Assembly: GCA_934668345.1 (NCBI GenBank)
Contig: CAKUNE010000001.1
Span: forward strand, 372,001-436,000
Origin: an uncultured Collinsella sp.
Lineage (GTDB): Bacteria > Actinomycetota > Coriobacteriia > Coriobacteriales > Coriobacteriaceae
Length of the DNA stretch: 64,000 nt
Reading direction: 5' to 3'
The first letter of the stretch is position 1. The number at the start of each line of letters is the position of its first letter. Both the position numbers and the translations under genes were made by a program. Below are positions 1 through 8,648 of this stretch, one piece after another. The notes under the pieces were generated by a model. It made no database searches, had not been told where the DNA came from, and worked only from the letters and a program-made list of their open reading frames with translations.

Positions 1-1061
1 AACGTTCCGGTGACGTCCGTATAGGTGCGATAGACATCACCATCGGACTGGGAGACGGTTTTTTCGGCGTTATAGGTATCGTGCGCATGCAGCGTGGCCG
101 AGATGTCTGCAACCGCTTCGCCGGAATCGCTGATGCTCTTAAACACAATCACAAGGTCGTTTTTGCTCGCGCCGTAGCAAGTATGGCCCCAAGAGTTGCC
201 CGTCTCCTTAAGTGCCCCGCGCCACGTGGTGTTGGCAAAGCTCGTGGGCTTATCGATGTTGAGCTTCGCCGTGCTACCAGAGGTCGTGGTGGTCGACGAG
301 GTCGCATTGCCCGTCGTGGAAGAGCCCTCGGCATCGGAGCTGGCGTCCTCGCCGTTCTTGCTTGCGGTCTTGAGCTCCGCCTTAGCATCCTTTAGATCGG
401 CCTTGGTCTGGTCGAGATCGTCTTGCGTCTTTTTGAGCTCGTCCTTGGAAGATTCAAGCTGCTCCTTGAGCTTTTGGATCTGCTCGGTGTTTTGCGGATG
501 GGCCAAGCCGTAGGAATAGCCCGCCCAGCCGGTTCCGGCACACAAGGCAGCCACGACAATAACGCCAGCAGCGATGGCGGGCGCATACGACTTACCTAGG
601 CGTTTACGCGCCAGCTTGTACTCCGCCTTTGCCGTCTTGAGGCTCTCGCGGTCCTGCTCGAGCTGCTCTTCCTCGCTTAACGGCGTGGAATCAAGGTCGG
701 CATGGTAAGCCGGCTGGGTCTCCACGTCATCAATCGTGGTGCCAAAGTCGGACAGAGGATCGACCACACGGGTGGCAGTGGAATCGGGTTCGGGCGCGGC
801 AGGCTCAGGCGTTGCGGAACTCGGCGCCGGCTGCGAATCGGCTAGCGGAGCGTCGTCCGTTTTAGGCAACTCCACCGTTGCCGCCGTGGCTGCCTCGCCA
901 TCTCGCCACGAAAAGGCCGGACTCTGCGACACGGTCTGGGGTGTGGTGTAGGGGTCTTCGGGGGCCGACGCCGCCGGCGCGGCATCGGCAAGAGGCGATC
1001 CGCACTCGGAGCAAAAACTAGCGTCATCGGGCAATAATGCACCGCAATAAGGACATTCCAT
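1..1061 (-). CDS. Zinc-ribbon, single-pass membrane protein (3' end outside window)
   Basis: The start is the ATG at 1061; 353 codons are visible and the frame is still open at the left edge, so the C-terminus is missing. The N-terminus is a CPYC...CSEC zinc ribbon (residues 3-20). It is followed by an acidic, Pro/Ala-rich linker, one membrane segment (about 161-182), a charged Lys/Glu/Asp coiled coil (about 193-235), a Ser/Thr-rich stretch and the beginning of a globular domain from about 265. This layout suits a membrane-anchored sensor or scaffold with a cytoplasmic zinc ribbon and an external C-terminal domain. It diverges from the FHA gene and lies near a Ser/Thr kinase, so a role in the same signalling group is inferred. 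The function is not known. Confidence 0.8.
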   Translation of the reverse strand, partial: MECPYCGALLPDDASFCSECGSPLADAAPAASAPEDPYTTPQTVSQSPAFSWRDGEAATAATVELPKTDDAPLADSQPAPSSATPEPAAPEPDSTATRVVDPLSDFGTTIDDVETQPAYHADLDSTPLSEEEQLEQDRESLKTAKAEYKLARKRLGKSYAPAIAAGVIVVAALCAGTGWAGYSYGLAHPQNTEQIQKLKEQLESSKDELKKTQDDLDQTKADLKDAKAELKTASKNGEDASSDAEGSSTTGNATSSTTTTSGSTAKLNIDKPTSFANTTWRGALKETGNSWGHTCYGASKNDLVIVFKSISDSGEAVADISATLHAHDTYNAEKTVSQSDGDVYRTYTDVTGT

Positions 1062-1239
1062 GGAGCACAACCTCTCAAATGTATCGTTTGCAACCATCCT
1101 GCAATTTGGTGTGTATGCCCTATAATGTCTCAACAGTTATGTAAAGCGTTGCGCAACATTTTTTGAGTCGACATGCTCAGGCGCAGTCAATTCCTATCAT
1201 GTTTGCTGTACGTCATCGAAGTTATCTAGGGAGGCGACC

Positions 1240-2202
1240 ATGGCGGCGGAAACACCGTGCTCGGTCCTCTACAACGATATCCGCTCGTTTGGCGGTCTTA
1301 AGCATCTCGAGATCGCCCGCATGCTCATTAACGGCAACTCATATGCGGGCAGCGCCCTACTCGACAAATGTTCCACCAACCGCTCGTATCTCACTCGCTA
1401 CATTGTCCACCGCGAGCCCGATCAGTGTGCGCCGGGTATCTACAACGATTTCACTGTCTCTACGCTTAACCTAGCCGCCGCTATCGGTAACAAACTTGGT
1501 GGTGGCGAGCGTGCCTACCAGGAGCTATCTGACCATTACAGCGGCCCTGCAGCTCAAGCGATGATGTCGATTCTCGCCGAGTATGGCCTCGATAATCGCC
1601 TCTACGCCAACGCCTTGGGGCGCATTCGCAGCTCCGACGACCACAGCCCCCGCGAAAAGAGCACGCTCTTCCTGATGCTCTTTGTGGCGACGGGTGCACT
1701 TGCCGATCCCGCCCAGGGCGTAGCAACCGTTGAGCGTTTTTGCGATAGCAAGACAGGCGGGCACTTTGGCACCACCGAGACCACCGTCGGCCGTGGTTTT
1801 TTGAGCAGCTTAGATCAGCCGCGCACCGTCGCCCCCAATCTCGGCTTGCTTAGGACGCACGCCGGAAACAGCGTTGACATGCAGATCCACCCACTCTCAC
1901 GCGACCCTCGCGGCACTGTAATTGGCTCTTTGCCCAAAACCTCGCCCAGCATTACCGATGTAGGCGCCGACGCATCGCGCGAGCATCTCCGGATTTGGCT
2001 CGAAGGCGGACGCTGGTACGCCCAGGGACTTGGATCGACCAACGGCACCGTCCTCGAATCGGGCGCGGGCGACGGTGACATCGTGATTGAGCCGCCGCGC
2101 GACCAACGCGAGCCCGGCAAGGTCTATCCTCCGGTGGAAATCGAAAACAGCGACAGGCTCCATCTGGGTCTTTACACGACATTCCTTGTCATTGTGGACT
2201 AG
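1240..2202 (+). CDS. FHA domain protein
   Basis: 320 residues; the ATG at 1240 has a GGGAGG ribosome binding site just upstream. The C-terminal third (about 205-318) is a forkhead-associated fold: TVIGS, then SREHLRI, then GLGSTNGT, the strand and loop signature that binds phosphothreonine. The first 200 residues are mostly helical and match no family I recognise. FHA proteins read the output of Hanks-type kinases, and a kinase gene follows 171 bp downstream on the same strand, so this is probably a partner or substrate of that kinase (inference). A GC-rich hairpin ends the gene, so the two need not be cotranscribed. Confidence 0.85.
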   Translation: MAAETPCSVLYNDIRSFGGLKHLEIARMLINGNSYAGSALLDKCSTNRSYLTRYIVHREPDQCAPGIYNDFTVSTLNLAAAIGNKLGGGERAYQELSDHYSGPAAQAMMSILAEYGLDNRLYANALGRIRSSDDHSPREKSTLFLMLFVATGALADPAQGVATVERFCDSKTGGHFGTTETTVGRGFLSSLDQPRTVAPNLGLLRTHAGNSVDMQIHPLSRDPRGTVIGSLPKTSPSITDVGADASREHLRIWLEGGRWYAQGLGSTNGTVLESGAGDGDIVIEPPRDQREPGKVYPPVEIENSDRLHLGLYTTFLVIVD

Positions 2203-2205
2203 CGC

Positions 2206-2234
2206 GGGCGGCGATCGAAAAACGGTCGCCGCCC
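2206..2234 (+). terminator. Hairpin after the FHA gene
   Basis: 11-bp stem (GGGCGGCGATC paired with GGTCGCCGCCC, one G-T pair) with a short loop, beginning 3 nt after the FHA stop codon and followed by a modest T-rich stretch. Likely an intrinsic terminator. Confidence 0.6.
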
Positions 2235-2286
2235 GTCTTTCGTCTTCTACCTTCTGCGTCGTAAACGACAATACTCAGCGGCATAC

Positions 2287-2335
2287 GTCGGCAGTGCGGC
2301 TATCATGGTGCTTTACCAATAGCCGCACTGCCGAC
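2287..2335. repeat. 17-bp perfect inverted repeat upstream of the kinase gene
   Basis: Arms 2287-2303 and 2319-2335 are exact reverse complements (GTCGGCAGTGCGGCTAT) around a 15-nt loop, ending 38 nt before the kinase start codon. There is no T run, so it looks less like a terminator than a leader hairpin or a dyad binding site. Confidence 0.7.
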
Positions 2336-2373
2336 GCATACGTGCGGCAACCCATGCCAGACAAAGGAACGCC

Positions 2374-4458
2374 ATGGATACTACCGATAGCGCCTATGGC
2401 GACAAGCTCATCCGTCTCGACACGTTCGACACCGCCGTGGCGGTCGACCCCAGCGCCGAGGACGACGCCAAGCGCCGGTTTATGACGCTCATTCTTCAAA
2501 CGGCCCATCGCAGCGACGGCAACATCGGCCACGTGCTGCGCGCGACCAACACCAACGGCGAGGTCTTTGCCGTCAAGTTGCTGGCAGACAACGCCATCCT
2601 TTCCAGCCAAGCCCCCAACCGCTCCGCCGAGCAATCGGCCGCGCACCTTGCCAATACCGCCGCTCTGTTCGAGGAGTACCGTCACCTGTGCACCGTCTCG
2701 CACCTGCGCGGGTTCCCGCGTGTCTATGGCTACGGCTCTTGCGAGGACGACCCGCTCATCCTCATGGAGTGGGTCGAGGGCACCTCGCTCAAGCAGGCGC
2801 TGCCCTTGCTTCCGCACGATACCTCGGGCGGGTTAACCACCCAGATGGTCGCCGCCGTCGGAAACGCCGTGCTTCGTGCGCTCTTGATGACCCAAGGCCT
2901 TGTGAATCCGGTCGTTCACCGCGATCTTTCGCCCGCCAATATCATGTTCCGCACCACCAGCCGAACGCTCGAGCAGCAGATTGCCGATTGCTCCTTTGAC
3001 CCCTGCCTCATCGACATGGGCTCCGCCACTATGGCCCTCGGCGATGACACGATCACCCGGCGCGCCGACATCTGGCGCTTTGCCACGCCCGCATACGCCG
3101 CACCCGAAATGCTCACGCAGGACATCGAAGGCATCGCGGCCCTTCGCCGCTCGCCCGCCATCGACGTCTATGCGCTTTCGAGCATTCTGTACCAGCTCTA
3201 CAGCGGTCGTAAACCGTTCGATGTCGAGTCGACGGGCGCTGCGGCAACCGGCTCGTTCTATCTCATAAAGACCAAGACCAAGCCGGCGCCGCTCGAGCCG
3301 CGCTGCGATGGCGACGAAACGCTCGTCCAGATCATCATGAAAGGCATCTCGGTCGAACAGGGCGATCGCCCCACCGAGCAGCAGATGCTCGAGGCGCTCT
3401 CGGCATACCTCCCCGCTGCAGAATCTGAGGGCCGCGAGGGCGCGGGCAATGACGCCGTGATCGACATCGACTCCGGTACGCACCTTAAGGTCGACGTCGC
3501 CGGCGAGCGCGCGCGAGATATTCTGGAACAGGCCCGACATGATGCCATAACCCGCCGCCGCTTTATTATCGGCGGCGTCGTTGCAGCCGTTGCGGGGCTC
3601 GGCGTCATTGGCGCGGCAACCCATGGCTTTGGCATCCCCGACTACCTGGACGGCATCCGCAGCTCGCTTGACGACTACACTTGGGATCAGCTGCAGGAGA
3701 TTTCGCTCAAGATCAAGGCCGCCGAGACCCGCAGCGAGGCGCGCGAGATTGCCAAGCGCTACCACCTGCTCGACACCGATGGGCATATCCCCTATCCGTG
3801 CACCAAGCGCGTAACGCTCACCAACGGGCTGGAGGTCGGCGCGCAACTTGTGGGCATCCGCCACGACGAGCTTTTGGACGGGACGGGCAAGGCCGGACTG
3901 ACGTTTATATTCGATGCGGGCATTGCCGAGCGCGACGCTGCGGCTGAGCCGCCGAGCGCCGGCTGGGCAGATTGCGAGCTGCGGGCATGGCTCGACGGCG
4001 ACGGTCTTAAGCTGCTGCCCAACGAGCTGCGCGCGCTTATTAAGGCCGTCAAGAAGACCTCAAACAACGTGGGCGCCGCCAGAACCGCTTCGTGTCTGAG
4101 TGAGCTGCCCGCGACGCTCTGGCTGCCCGCCATGGTCGAGCTGTCCGGCGTGCAGCCGCCCGATTCGTTTGCCGAGGACTATCACTACCTGGCAGACATC
4201 TACAACGGCGAAGGCAAGGAGTACCAGCTCTTCCACGAGCTCAAGGTGAGCCCGTATTCCACCAACTCGACCATGGTGCGCCAGTGGAAGGGCAAGGACG
4301 CCTGCTGGTGGGAGCGCACGGTGAGTCCCGACACGTCGGAGGTAAAGGGCACGGTCTACATAAACCGCGTGGGCTACGACGGCGACGTGTTTATGTACGC
4401 CACCCCCGCGGACAAGCCAAGCAAGCGTACCTGCGTGATCCCCGGGTTCTGTATCTAG
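2374..4458 (+). CDS. Membrane-anchored Hanks-type Ser/Thr protein kinase with DUF6273-like sensor domain
   Basis: 694 residues; the ATG at 2374 follows AAAGGA. The N-terminal kinase domain (about 40-330) has the ATP lysine in EVFAVKLL, the catalytic loop HRDLSPANIMF, a DMG metal motif (usually DFG) and an APE-like segment (AAPEML), so the key residues for activity are present. The glycine loop is degenerate. After a charged linker comes one membrane segment (about 394-415). The external C-terminal part resembles DUF6273 (W.DCELRAWL, then WLPA). The domain order suggests an environmental sensor signalling to a cytoplasmic kinase. Neighbouring FHA and zinc-ribbon proteins are plausible targets. 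The ligand is unknown. Confidence 0.85.
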   Translation: MDTTDSAYGDKLIRLDTFDTAVAVDPSAEDDAKRRFMTLILQTAHRSDGNIGHVLRATNTNGEVFAVKLLADNAILSSQAPNRSAEQSAAHLANTAALFEEYRHLCTVSHLRGFPRVYGYGSCEDDPLILMEWVEGTSLKQALPLLPHDTSGGLTTQMVAAVGNAVLRALLMTQGLVNPVVHRDLSPANIMFRTTSRTLEQQIADCSFDPCLIDMGSATMALGDDTITRRADIWRFATPAYAAPEMLTQDIEGIAALRRSPAIDVYALSSILYQLYSGRKPFDVESTGAAATGSFYLIKTKTKPAPLEPRCDGDETLVQIIMKGISVEQGDRPTEQQMLEALSAYLPAAESEGREGAGNDAVIDIDSGTHLKVDVAGERARDILEQARHDAITRRRFIIGGVVAAVAGLGVIGAATHGFGIPDYLDGIRSSLDDYTWDQLQEISLKIKAAETRSEAREIAKRYHLLDTDGHIPYPCTKRVTLTNGLEVGAQLVGIRHDELLDGTGKAGLTFIFDAGIAERDAAAEPPSAGWADCELRAWLDGDGLKLLPNELRALIKAVKKTSNNVGAARTASCLSELPATLWLPAMVELSGVQPPDSFAEDYHYLADIYNGEGKEYQLFHELKVSPYSTNSTMVRQWKGKDACWWERTVSPDTSEVKGTVYINRVGYDGDVFMYATPADKPSKRTCVIPGFCI

Positions 4459-4500
4459 GGGACGGGCGTCTTGCCGTGACGGGACCCCTCCCCGGCAATT

Positions 4501-4718
4501 GTCTCGATCTGTAACACTAGCTCGGCAGATACAGGTCTAGATGTTACAGAACGAGACAAACCCCCGCCCCGCGAGACAGCATCTCAATCTGTAACAGTAA
4601 GGGGTTAAAAACCTCTCTAGATGTTACAGATCAAGACATTTGAGTTGACCGCGGGCAGTCTGTCTCGATCTGTAACATCTAGCAGGCAAAACGGTCCCCA
4701 GATGTTACAGATCGAGAC
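4501..4718. repeat. Array A: three 57-bp palindromic units
   Basis: Units at 4501-4557, 4581-4637 and 4662-4718. Each has a 16-nt left arm (GTCTCGATCTGTAACA or a close variant), exactly 25 variable nucleotides, and the reverse-complement right arm. Spacers between units are 23 and 24 nt, giving a period of 80-81 bp. It fills the space between the kinase stop and the copper promoter; this 413-bp gap contains no gene. Confidence 0.9.
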
Positions 4719-4798
4719 ATTAGACTGGCTACGGTCCGCCGAACTGGCTGTCACCTCGACCAATAACAGAATGTCATACATTTTCATCTCCACTAGAC

Positions 4799-4824
4799 AC
4801 CCCCAGGGGGTATGGGTGTATAGT
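4799..4824 (+). promoter_or_regulatory. CsoR-type operator overlapping the copA promoter
   Basis: The palindrome ACCCCCAGGGGGT (4799-4811) matches the C/G-tract dyads bound by CsoR copper repressors. A TATAGT -10 candidate follows at 4819-4824 and the copA start is at 4872. No strong -35 is visible; the operator occupies that position. Because csoR is the third gene of the operon, autoregulated copper induction is the natural reading. Confidence 0.7.
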
Positions 4825-4871
4825 ATCGGCAAGTTAACATTTCTGACACTACGTCACAGAAAGGAGAAGCC

Positions 4872-7211
4872 ATGGCTCAAGATAAGTTCGACGTGGGTGG
4901 CATGACGTGCGCCGCCTGCCAGGCACACGTGGATCGCGCCGTCAGCAAGCTCGACGGCGTCCAAAGCGTCGCAGTCAATCTGCTCGCCGGCTCCATGCTG
5001 GTCGACTACGACCCCGCGCAGGTCACCCCCGACGACATCTGCACCGCCGTCGACCGCGCGGGCTACTCGGCATCGCCCGTCAGCGCGGGCACCGAAGCCG
5101 CCCCGAGCGGCAGCGCGCAAGCCAGGTCCGGCGCCGCCCATATGGAGTCGCCCACCAAAAAGTTGGAGGTCGCCGCCTCCGCCATGCGCACCAGACTCAT
5201 CATCTCAATCATCTTCCTCATCCCACTGTTCTACATAGGCATGGGACACATGCTCGGCTGGCCGCTGCCCGGCATCTTCACCGACCATACGCACAGCATG
5301 ACGCTCGCGCTCACCGAGCTCGTCCTGCTCATCCCCATCGTCTACGTCAACGACGCGTACTTTATCAACGGCTTCAAGTCGCTTATACACGGCGCGCCCA
5401 CCATGGATGCGCTCATCGCGGTCGGCGCCACCGCATCCATCGCCTGGTCGCTCTACGCCATGTTCATCATGGCCGACCAGCTGGCCGCCGGACAGGTCCA
5501 CGAGGCCATGATGACGGGCATGGACAACCTGTATTTTGAGAGCGCCGGCACGATTCTGTCACTCGTCACCATGGGCAAGTACCTCGAGACGCGCAGCAAG
5601 TCTAAGACCGGCGGTGCGATCGAGGCGCTGATCGACCTTGCGCCCAAGACCGCGACCGTCGTGGCCGAGGACGGCGCCGAGACCACCGTCGACGTCGATG
5701 CTATCCTGCCCGGTCAGGTGCTGCGTGTACGTCCCGGCGAGTCCATCCCCGTCGACGGCGTGGTGCTCGAGGGTGCCTCGGCCGTCGATGAGAGCGCGCT
5801 TACCGGCGAGTCCATCCCCGTGGAAAAGACCGCCGGCGACACCGTCAACGCCGCCACGGTCAACCGCACTGGTTCGTTCACCTTTCGCGCTACGCGCGTG
5901 GGCGCCGACACGTCGCTCGCCAAGATTATCCAGCTTGTGGAGGACGCCAATGCCACCAAGGCGCCCATCGCCCGCATGGCCGACAAGGTCGCCGGCGTGT
6001 TCGTGCCCGTGGTGTTCGTGATCTCGGCCGTGACCTTTGTGGCTTGGATGGTTTTGACCGGAAGCATCAACGAGGCGCTCACCTCCGCCGTCGCCGTGCT
6101 GGTGATTAGCTGCCCGTGCGCGCTGGGCCTGGCCACGCCCGTCGCCATTATGGTCGGCACCGGCAAGGGCGCCGAGATGGGCATTCTGTTTAAGAGCGCC
6201 GAGGCGCTGGAGAACCTGCGCAGCGTGGGTACCGTGGTGCTCGACAAAACGGGCACCGTCACCCGCGGCAAGCCGGCTGTGACCGATATCGTGGTAGCCA
6301 CGCGCGCCGATGGCTCGCCCGCCATGAGCGAAAAGGCGCTGTTCAAGCTGGCCGCCGCGCTGGAGCGCTCGAGCGAGCACCCGCTGGCCGAGGCGATTAT
6401 GGCCGAGTGCGAAGCGCGCGGAATTGTCGCGCGCATGGTCGAGGACTTTGCCGCCGTGCCCGGACGAGGCGTTACGGCACGCGAGGGGCAGAATGTCATC
6501 GCAGCCGGCAACGTGCGCCTGATGGACGAGTTGGGCGTTACCGTGCCCGCGGGTCTTGCCGAGCAATATGCCGCCGAAGGCAAGACGCCGCTGTTCTTCG
6601 CCAAGAACGGCGAGCTTGCCGGCACCATCGCCGTGGCCGATGAGGTCAAGGAGACGAGCGCCGCCGCCATCGCCGCGCTGCGCGAGCTCGGCGTCGACGT
6701 GCGCATGCTCACCGGCGACAACCGCGTGACCGCCGAGGCCATCGCCCGCCGCGTGGGACTGGGCCGCGAGCAGGTTATTGCCGACGTGCTGCCCGCCGAC
6801 AAGGAGCGCCACGTGCGCGAGCTGCAGGATGCGGACGGCAAGGTCGCCATGGTGGGCGACGGCATCAACGACTCCCCTGCCCTGGCGCGCGCCGACGTGG
6901 GTCTTGCCATCGGCACCGGCACCGACATCGCCAAGGAGGGTGCCGACGTGGTGCTCATGCGCAGCGACCTCATGGACGTCGCCCGTGCCATCGAGCTATC
7001 ACGCGCCACGATCCGCAACATCAAGCAGGACCTGTTCTGGGCGCTGTTCTACAACGGCATCGGCATTCCGCTGGCGGCGGGCGTGTTCTTCCCCCTCACC
7101 GGTTGGCAGCTCTCGCCGATGTTCGGCGCCGCGGCCATGAGCTTGTCGAGCGTGTGCGTCGTAAGCAATGCTCTGCGCCTGAAATCCTTTAAGCCCAAGA
7201 CGGCGCACTGA
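4872..7211 (+). CDS. copA: Copper-exporting P1B-type ATPase
   Basis: 779 residues, full family length. It pumps Cu(I) out of the cytoplasm at the cost of ATP. One N-terminal heavy-metal domain has GMTCAAC (11-16). Membrane helices follow, then the metal-site CPC motif (414-416), the phosphorylated Asp458 in [19 protein letters not shown] and [10 protein letters not shown], and two final helices. The ATG at 4872 follows AAGGAG. It is the first gene of copA-copZ-csoR, under the CsoR-type operator. CPC together with the neighbouring copZ and csoR argues for copper rather than zinc or cadmium. Confidence 0.95.
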   Translation: MAQDKFDVGGMTCAACQAHVDRAVSKLDGVQSVAVNLLAGSMLVDYDPAQVTPDDICTAVDRAGYSASPVSAGTEAAPSGSAQARSGAAHMESPTKKLEVAASAMRTRLIISIIFLIPLFYIGMGHMLGWPLPGIFTDHTHSMTLALTELVLLIPIVYVNDAYFINGFKSLIHGAPTMDALIAVGATASIAWSLYAMFIMADQLAAGQVHEAMMTGMDNLYFESAGTILSLVTMGKYLETRSKSKTGGAIEALIDLAPKTATVVAEDGAETTVDVDAILPGQVLRVRPGESIPVDGVVLEGASAVDESALTGESIPVEKTAGDTVNAATVNRTGSFTFRATRVGADTSLAKIIQLVEDANATKAPIARMADKVAGVFVPVVFVISAVTFVAWMVLTGSINEALTSAVAVLVISCPCALGLATPVAIMVGTGKGAEMGILFKSAEALENLRSVGTVVLDKTGTVTRGKPAVTDIVVATRADGSPAMSEKALFKLAAALERSSEHPLAEAIMAECEARGIVARMVEDFAAVPGRGVTAREGQNVIAAGNVRLMDELGVTVPAGLAEQYAAEGKTPLFFAKNGELAGTIAVADEVKETSAAAIAALRELGVDVRMLTGDNRVTAEAIARRVGLGREQVIADVLPADKERHVRELQDADGKVAMVGDGINDSPALARADVGLAIGTGTDIAKEGADVVLMRSDLMDVARAIELSRATIRNIKQDLFWALFYNGIGIPLAAGVFFPLTGWQLSPMFGAAAMSLSSVCVVSNALRLKSFKPKTAH

Positions 7212-7363
7212 TGCACCCGACCTTGCCCCTCAAACCGTCGCTCGCGTACCCAAGTACGCTTCGCTCCTCTTTCGGGGCAATCTCGGGCACCTCAGCGCAC
7301 CTTTAAGATGACGCTGTTCACGACTAAACTGTCAGATAATCTCAATCGATAAGGAGTACACCC

Positions 7364-7585
7364 ATGCGATACACAATCAAGACTTCCGGCCTTATGTGCG
7401 GCCACTGCGACGCCACCGTCGAGACGGCGTTGCTCAACGTTGCCGGCGTGACCGACGCCGACGCCGATCACGAGACCCAGACCGTCCAGGTAGAGTGCGC
7501 CGACACCGTGACCGCCGAGCAGCTCGCCGCCGCCGTCGAGGGCGCCGGCGAGAAGTTCCACGCCCTGTCCGTAACCGCCGCGTAA
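7364..7585 (+). CDS. copZ: Copper chaperone, heavy-metal-associated domain
   Basis: 73 residues making one ferredoxin-like HMA domain with MCGHC near the N-terminus (residues 11-15). It carries Cu(I) to the copA ATPase. AAGGAG lies upstream of the ATG at 7364. The 152-bp gap after copA contains an imperfect stem-loop (outer arms TTGCCCC and GGGGCAA, about 7223-7281) that might reduce read-through and set the ATPase to chaperone ratio, a common arrangement in such operons (inference). Confidence 0.9.
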   Translation: MRYTIKTSGLMCGHCDATVETALLNVAGVTDADADHETQTVQVECADTVTAEQLAAAVEGAGEKFHALSVTAA

Positions 7586-7623
7586 CGACCCACGCGCACC
7601 CCGACCAGAAACGAGGACCCGCC

Positions 7624-7896
7624 ATGATGGCAGACCATAAATCGGTGACCCGCATGCTCAAGACGGCACGCGGTCAGATCGACGGCATCCTGCGGATGGT
7701 CGAGGAGGACCGCTACTGCGTCGATATTTCCACGCAGCTCATGGCAACGCAGGCGCTCATTGCGCGCATCAACGCCGACGTGCTCAAGGCGCATATCGAG
7801 GGCTGCGTGACTTCGGCAATCGAATCGGGCGACGAAGACCTCAAGGCCGCCAAGCTCGCCGAGATCGAACGCGTCGTCGACAAGCTCTCCAAGTAA
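7624..7896 (+). CDS. csoR: Copper-sensing transcriptional repressor, CsoR family
   Basis: 90 residues, all-helical DUF156 family. The Cu(I) ligand set Cys-His-Cys is present: DRYCVDIS, then KAHIEGC with its His and Cys four residues apart. Apo-CsoR binds GC-rich dyads such as the one at 4799-4811 and is released by copper. It starts 38 bp after copZ and closes the operon. ATG codons at 7624 and 7627 are both possible starts. Confidence 0.9.
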   Translation: MMADHKSVTRMLKTARGQIDGILRMVEEDRYCVDISTQLMATQALIARINADVLKAHIEGCVTSAIESGDEDLKAAKLAEIERVVDKLSK

Positions 7897-7939
7897 TTGG
7901 GCATTGGGGACGGACTGCTTTGCACCTTCTTGGTGCATC

Positions 7940-7987
7940 GGGGACAGGTATGTTTGCACCACCTTGGTGCAGATTGACCTGTCCCCC
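7940..7987. repeat. Nested palindrome with GGGGACAGGT arms
   Basis: The outer 10-bp arms GGGGACAGGT and ACCTGTCCCC are perfect and enclose an inner hairpin TGCACCA/TGGTGCA. A further TGCACC/GGTGCA hairpin lies at 7921-7937. It lies downstream of csoR without a T run. The same GGGACAGGT word recurs at 31502, 43601 and 43665. Confidence 0.75.
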
Positions 7988-8041
7988 TTGCTCTAAATCG
8001 GGTATAAAGGCGTGCAGCATATCGAACGAAAGGCAATTTGC

Positions 8042-8515
8042 ATGAATGACTTTATGAAGGGCCGCAATGGTGCCGATGAACTCACCATCGTGATGGGTTT
8101 TGCCGGCATTGTCATCGCGATGATCGGATCGATAGCCCACATCCAGTGGCTCAGCTGGATTGCCATCGCCGTAATCGTGATTGGCGTGCTGCGCGGCCTG
8201 TCCAAAAACATCGACGCACGTCGCAAGGAAAACGCGGCCTTTGTCGCCGCGACCGCGAACGTCCCCGGCTTGGGCAAGTTCGTCGCCAGCTTGGGCGGTG
8301 GAATTGCAGCGGCCGGCACCTCGCGCGCGGCTGGAACGAGCAAGGAAGACTTTGAGCGTGCCAAGCGCACGGCCAAGAAGATGTGGAAGGGCCGCAAAAC
8401 TACGGCATACCTCAAGTGCCCCAACTGCGGCCAGATGCTCTCCGTCCCCAAGGGCAAAGGCAAGATCCGCGTCACCTGCCCCAAGTGCCACGCCAAGATG
8501 GAAACCCGCTCCTAG
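8042..8515 (+). CDS. Small membrane protein with C-terminal zinc ribbon
   Basis: 157 residues from the ATG at 8042 (GAAAGG 10 nt upstream; an in-frame ATG at 8012 lacks a good site). Two membrane segments lie in residues about 10-55. A basic linker follows, and the C-terminus is a zinc ribbon with CPNC and CPKC pairs. The layout resembles small zinc-ribbon membrane proteins of unknown role. It has no operon partner, and a strong bidirectional terminator follows. Confidence 0.8.
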   Translation: MNDFMKGRNGADELTIVMGFAGIVIAMIGSIAHIQWLSWIAIAVIVIGVLRGLSKNIDARRKENAAFVAATANVPGLGKFVASLGGGIAAAGTSRAAGTSKEDFERAKRTAKKMWKGRKTTAYLKCPNCGQMLSVPKGKGKIRVTCPKCHAKMETRS

Positions 8516-8579
8516 CGCCCGCACGCGGGACAAATTAATCAGGTTTGTTTGTCCCAAATCTTAAGTATTTGTTCGATAA

Positions 8580-8614
8580 AAAAGCCGAGGCCTCGTGTTG
8601 AGACCTCGGCTTTT
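8580..8614. terminator. Bidirectional intrinsic terminator
   Basis: AAAAGCCGAGG and CCTCGGCTTTT (11 bp) flank a 13-nt loop, with A and T runs on the two sides. It serves the convergent zinc-ribbon and amidohydrolase genes. Confidence 0.85.
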
Positions 8615-8648
8615 TGTATGCGGCAACGGAGCTGCACCTTTGTCACAT

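Noticed and set aside
7212..7363. A second CsoR operator or promoter before copZ
   Set aside because: Only an imperfect stem-loop is present; no G/C-tract dyad like that at 4799.
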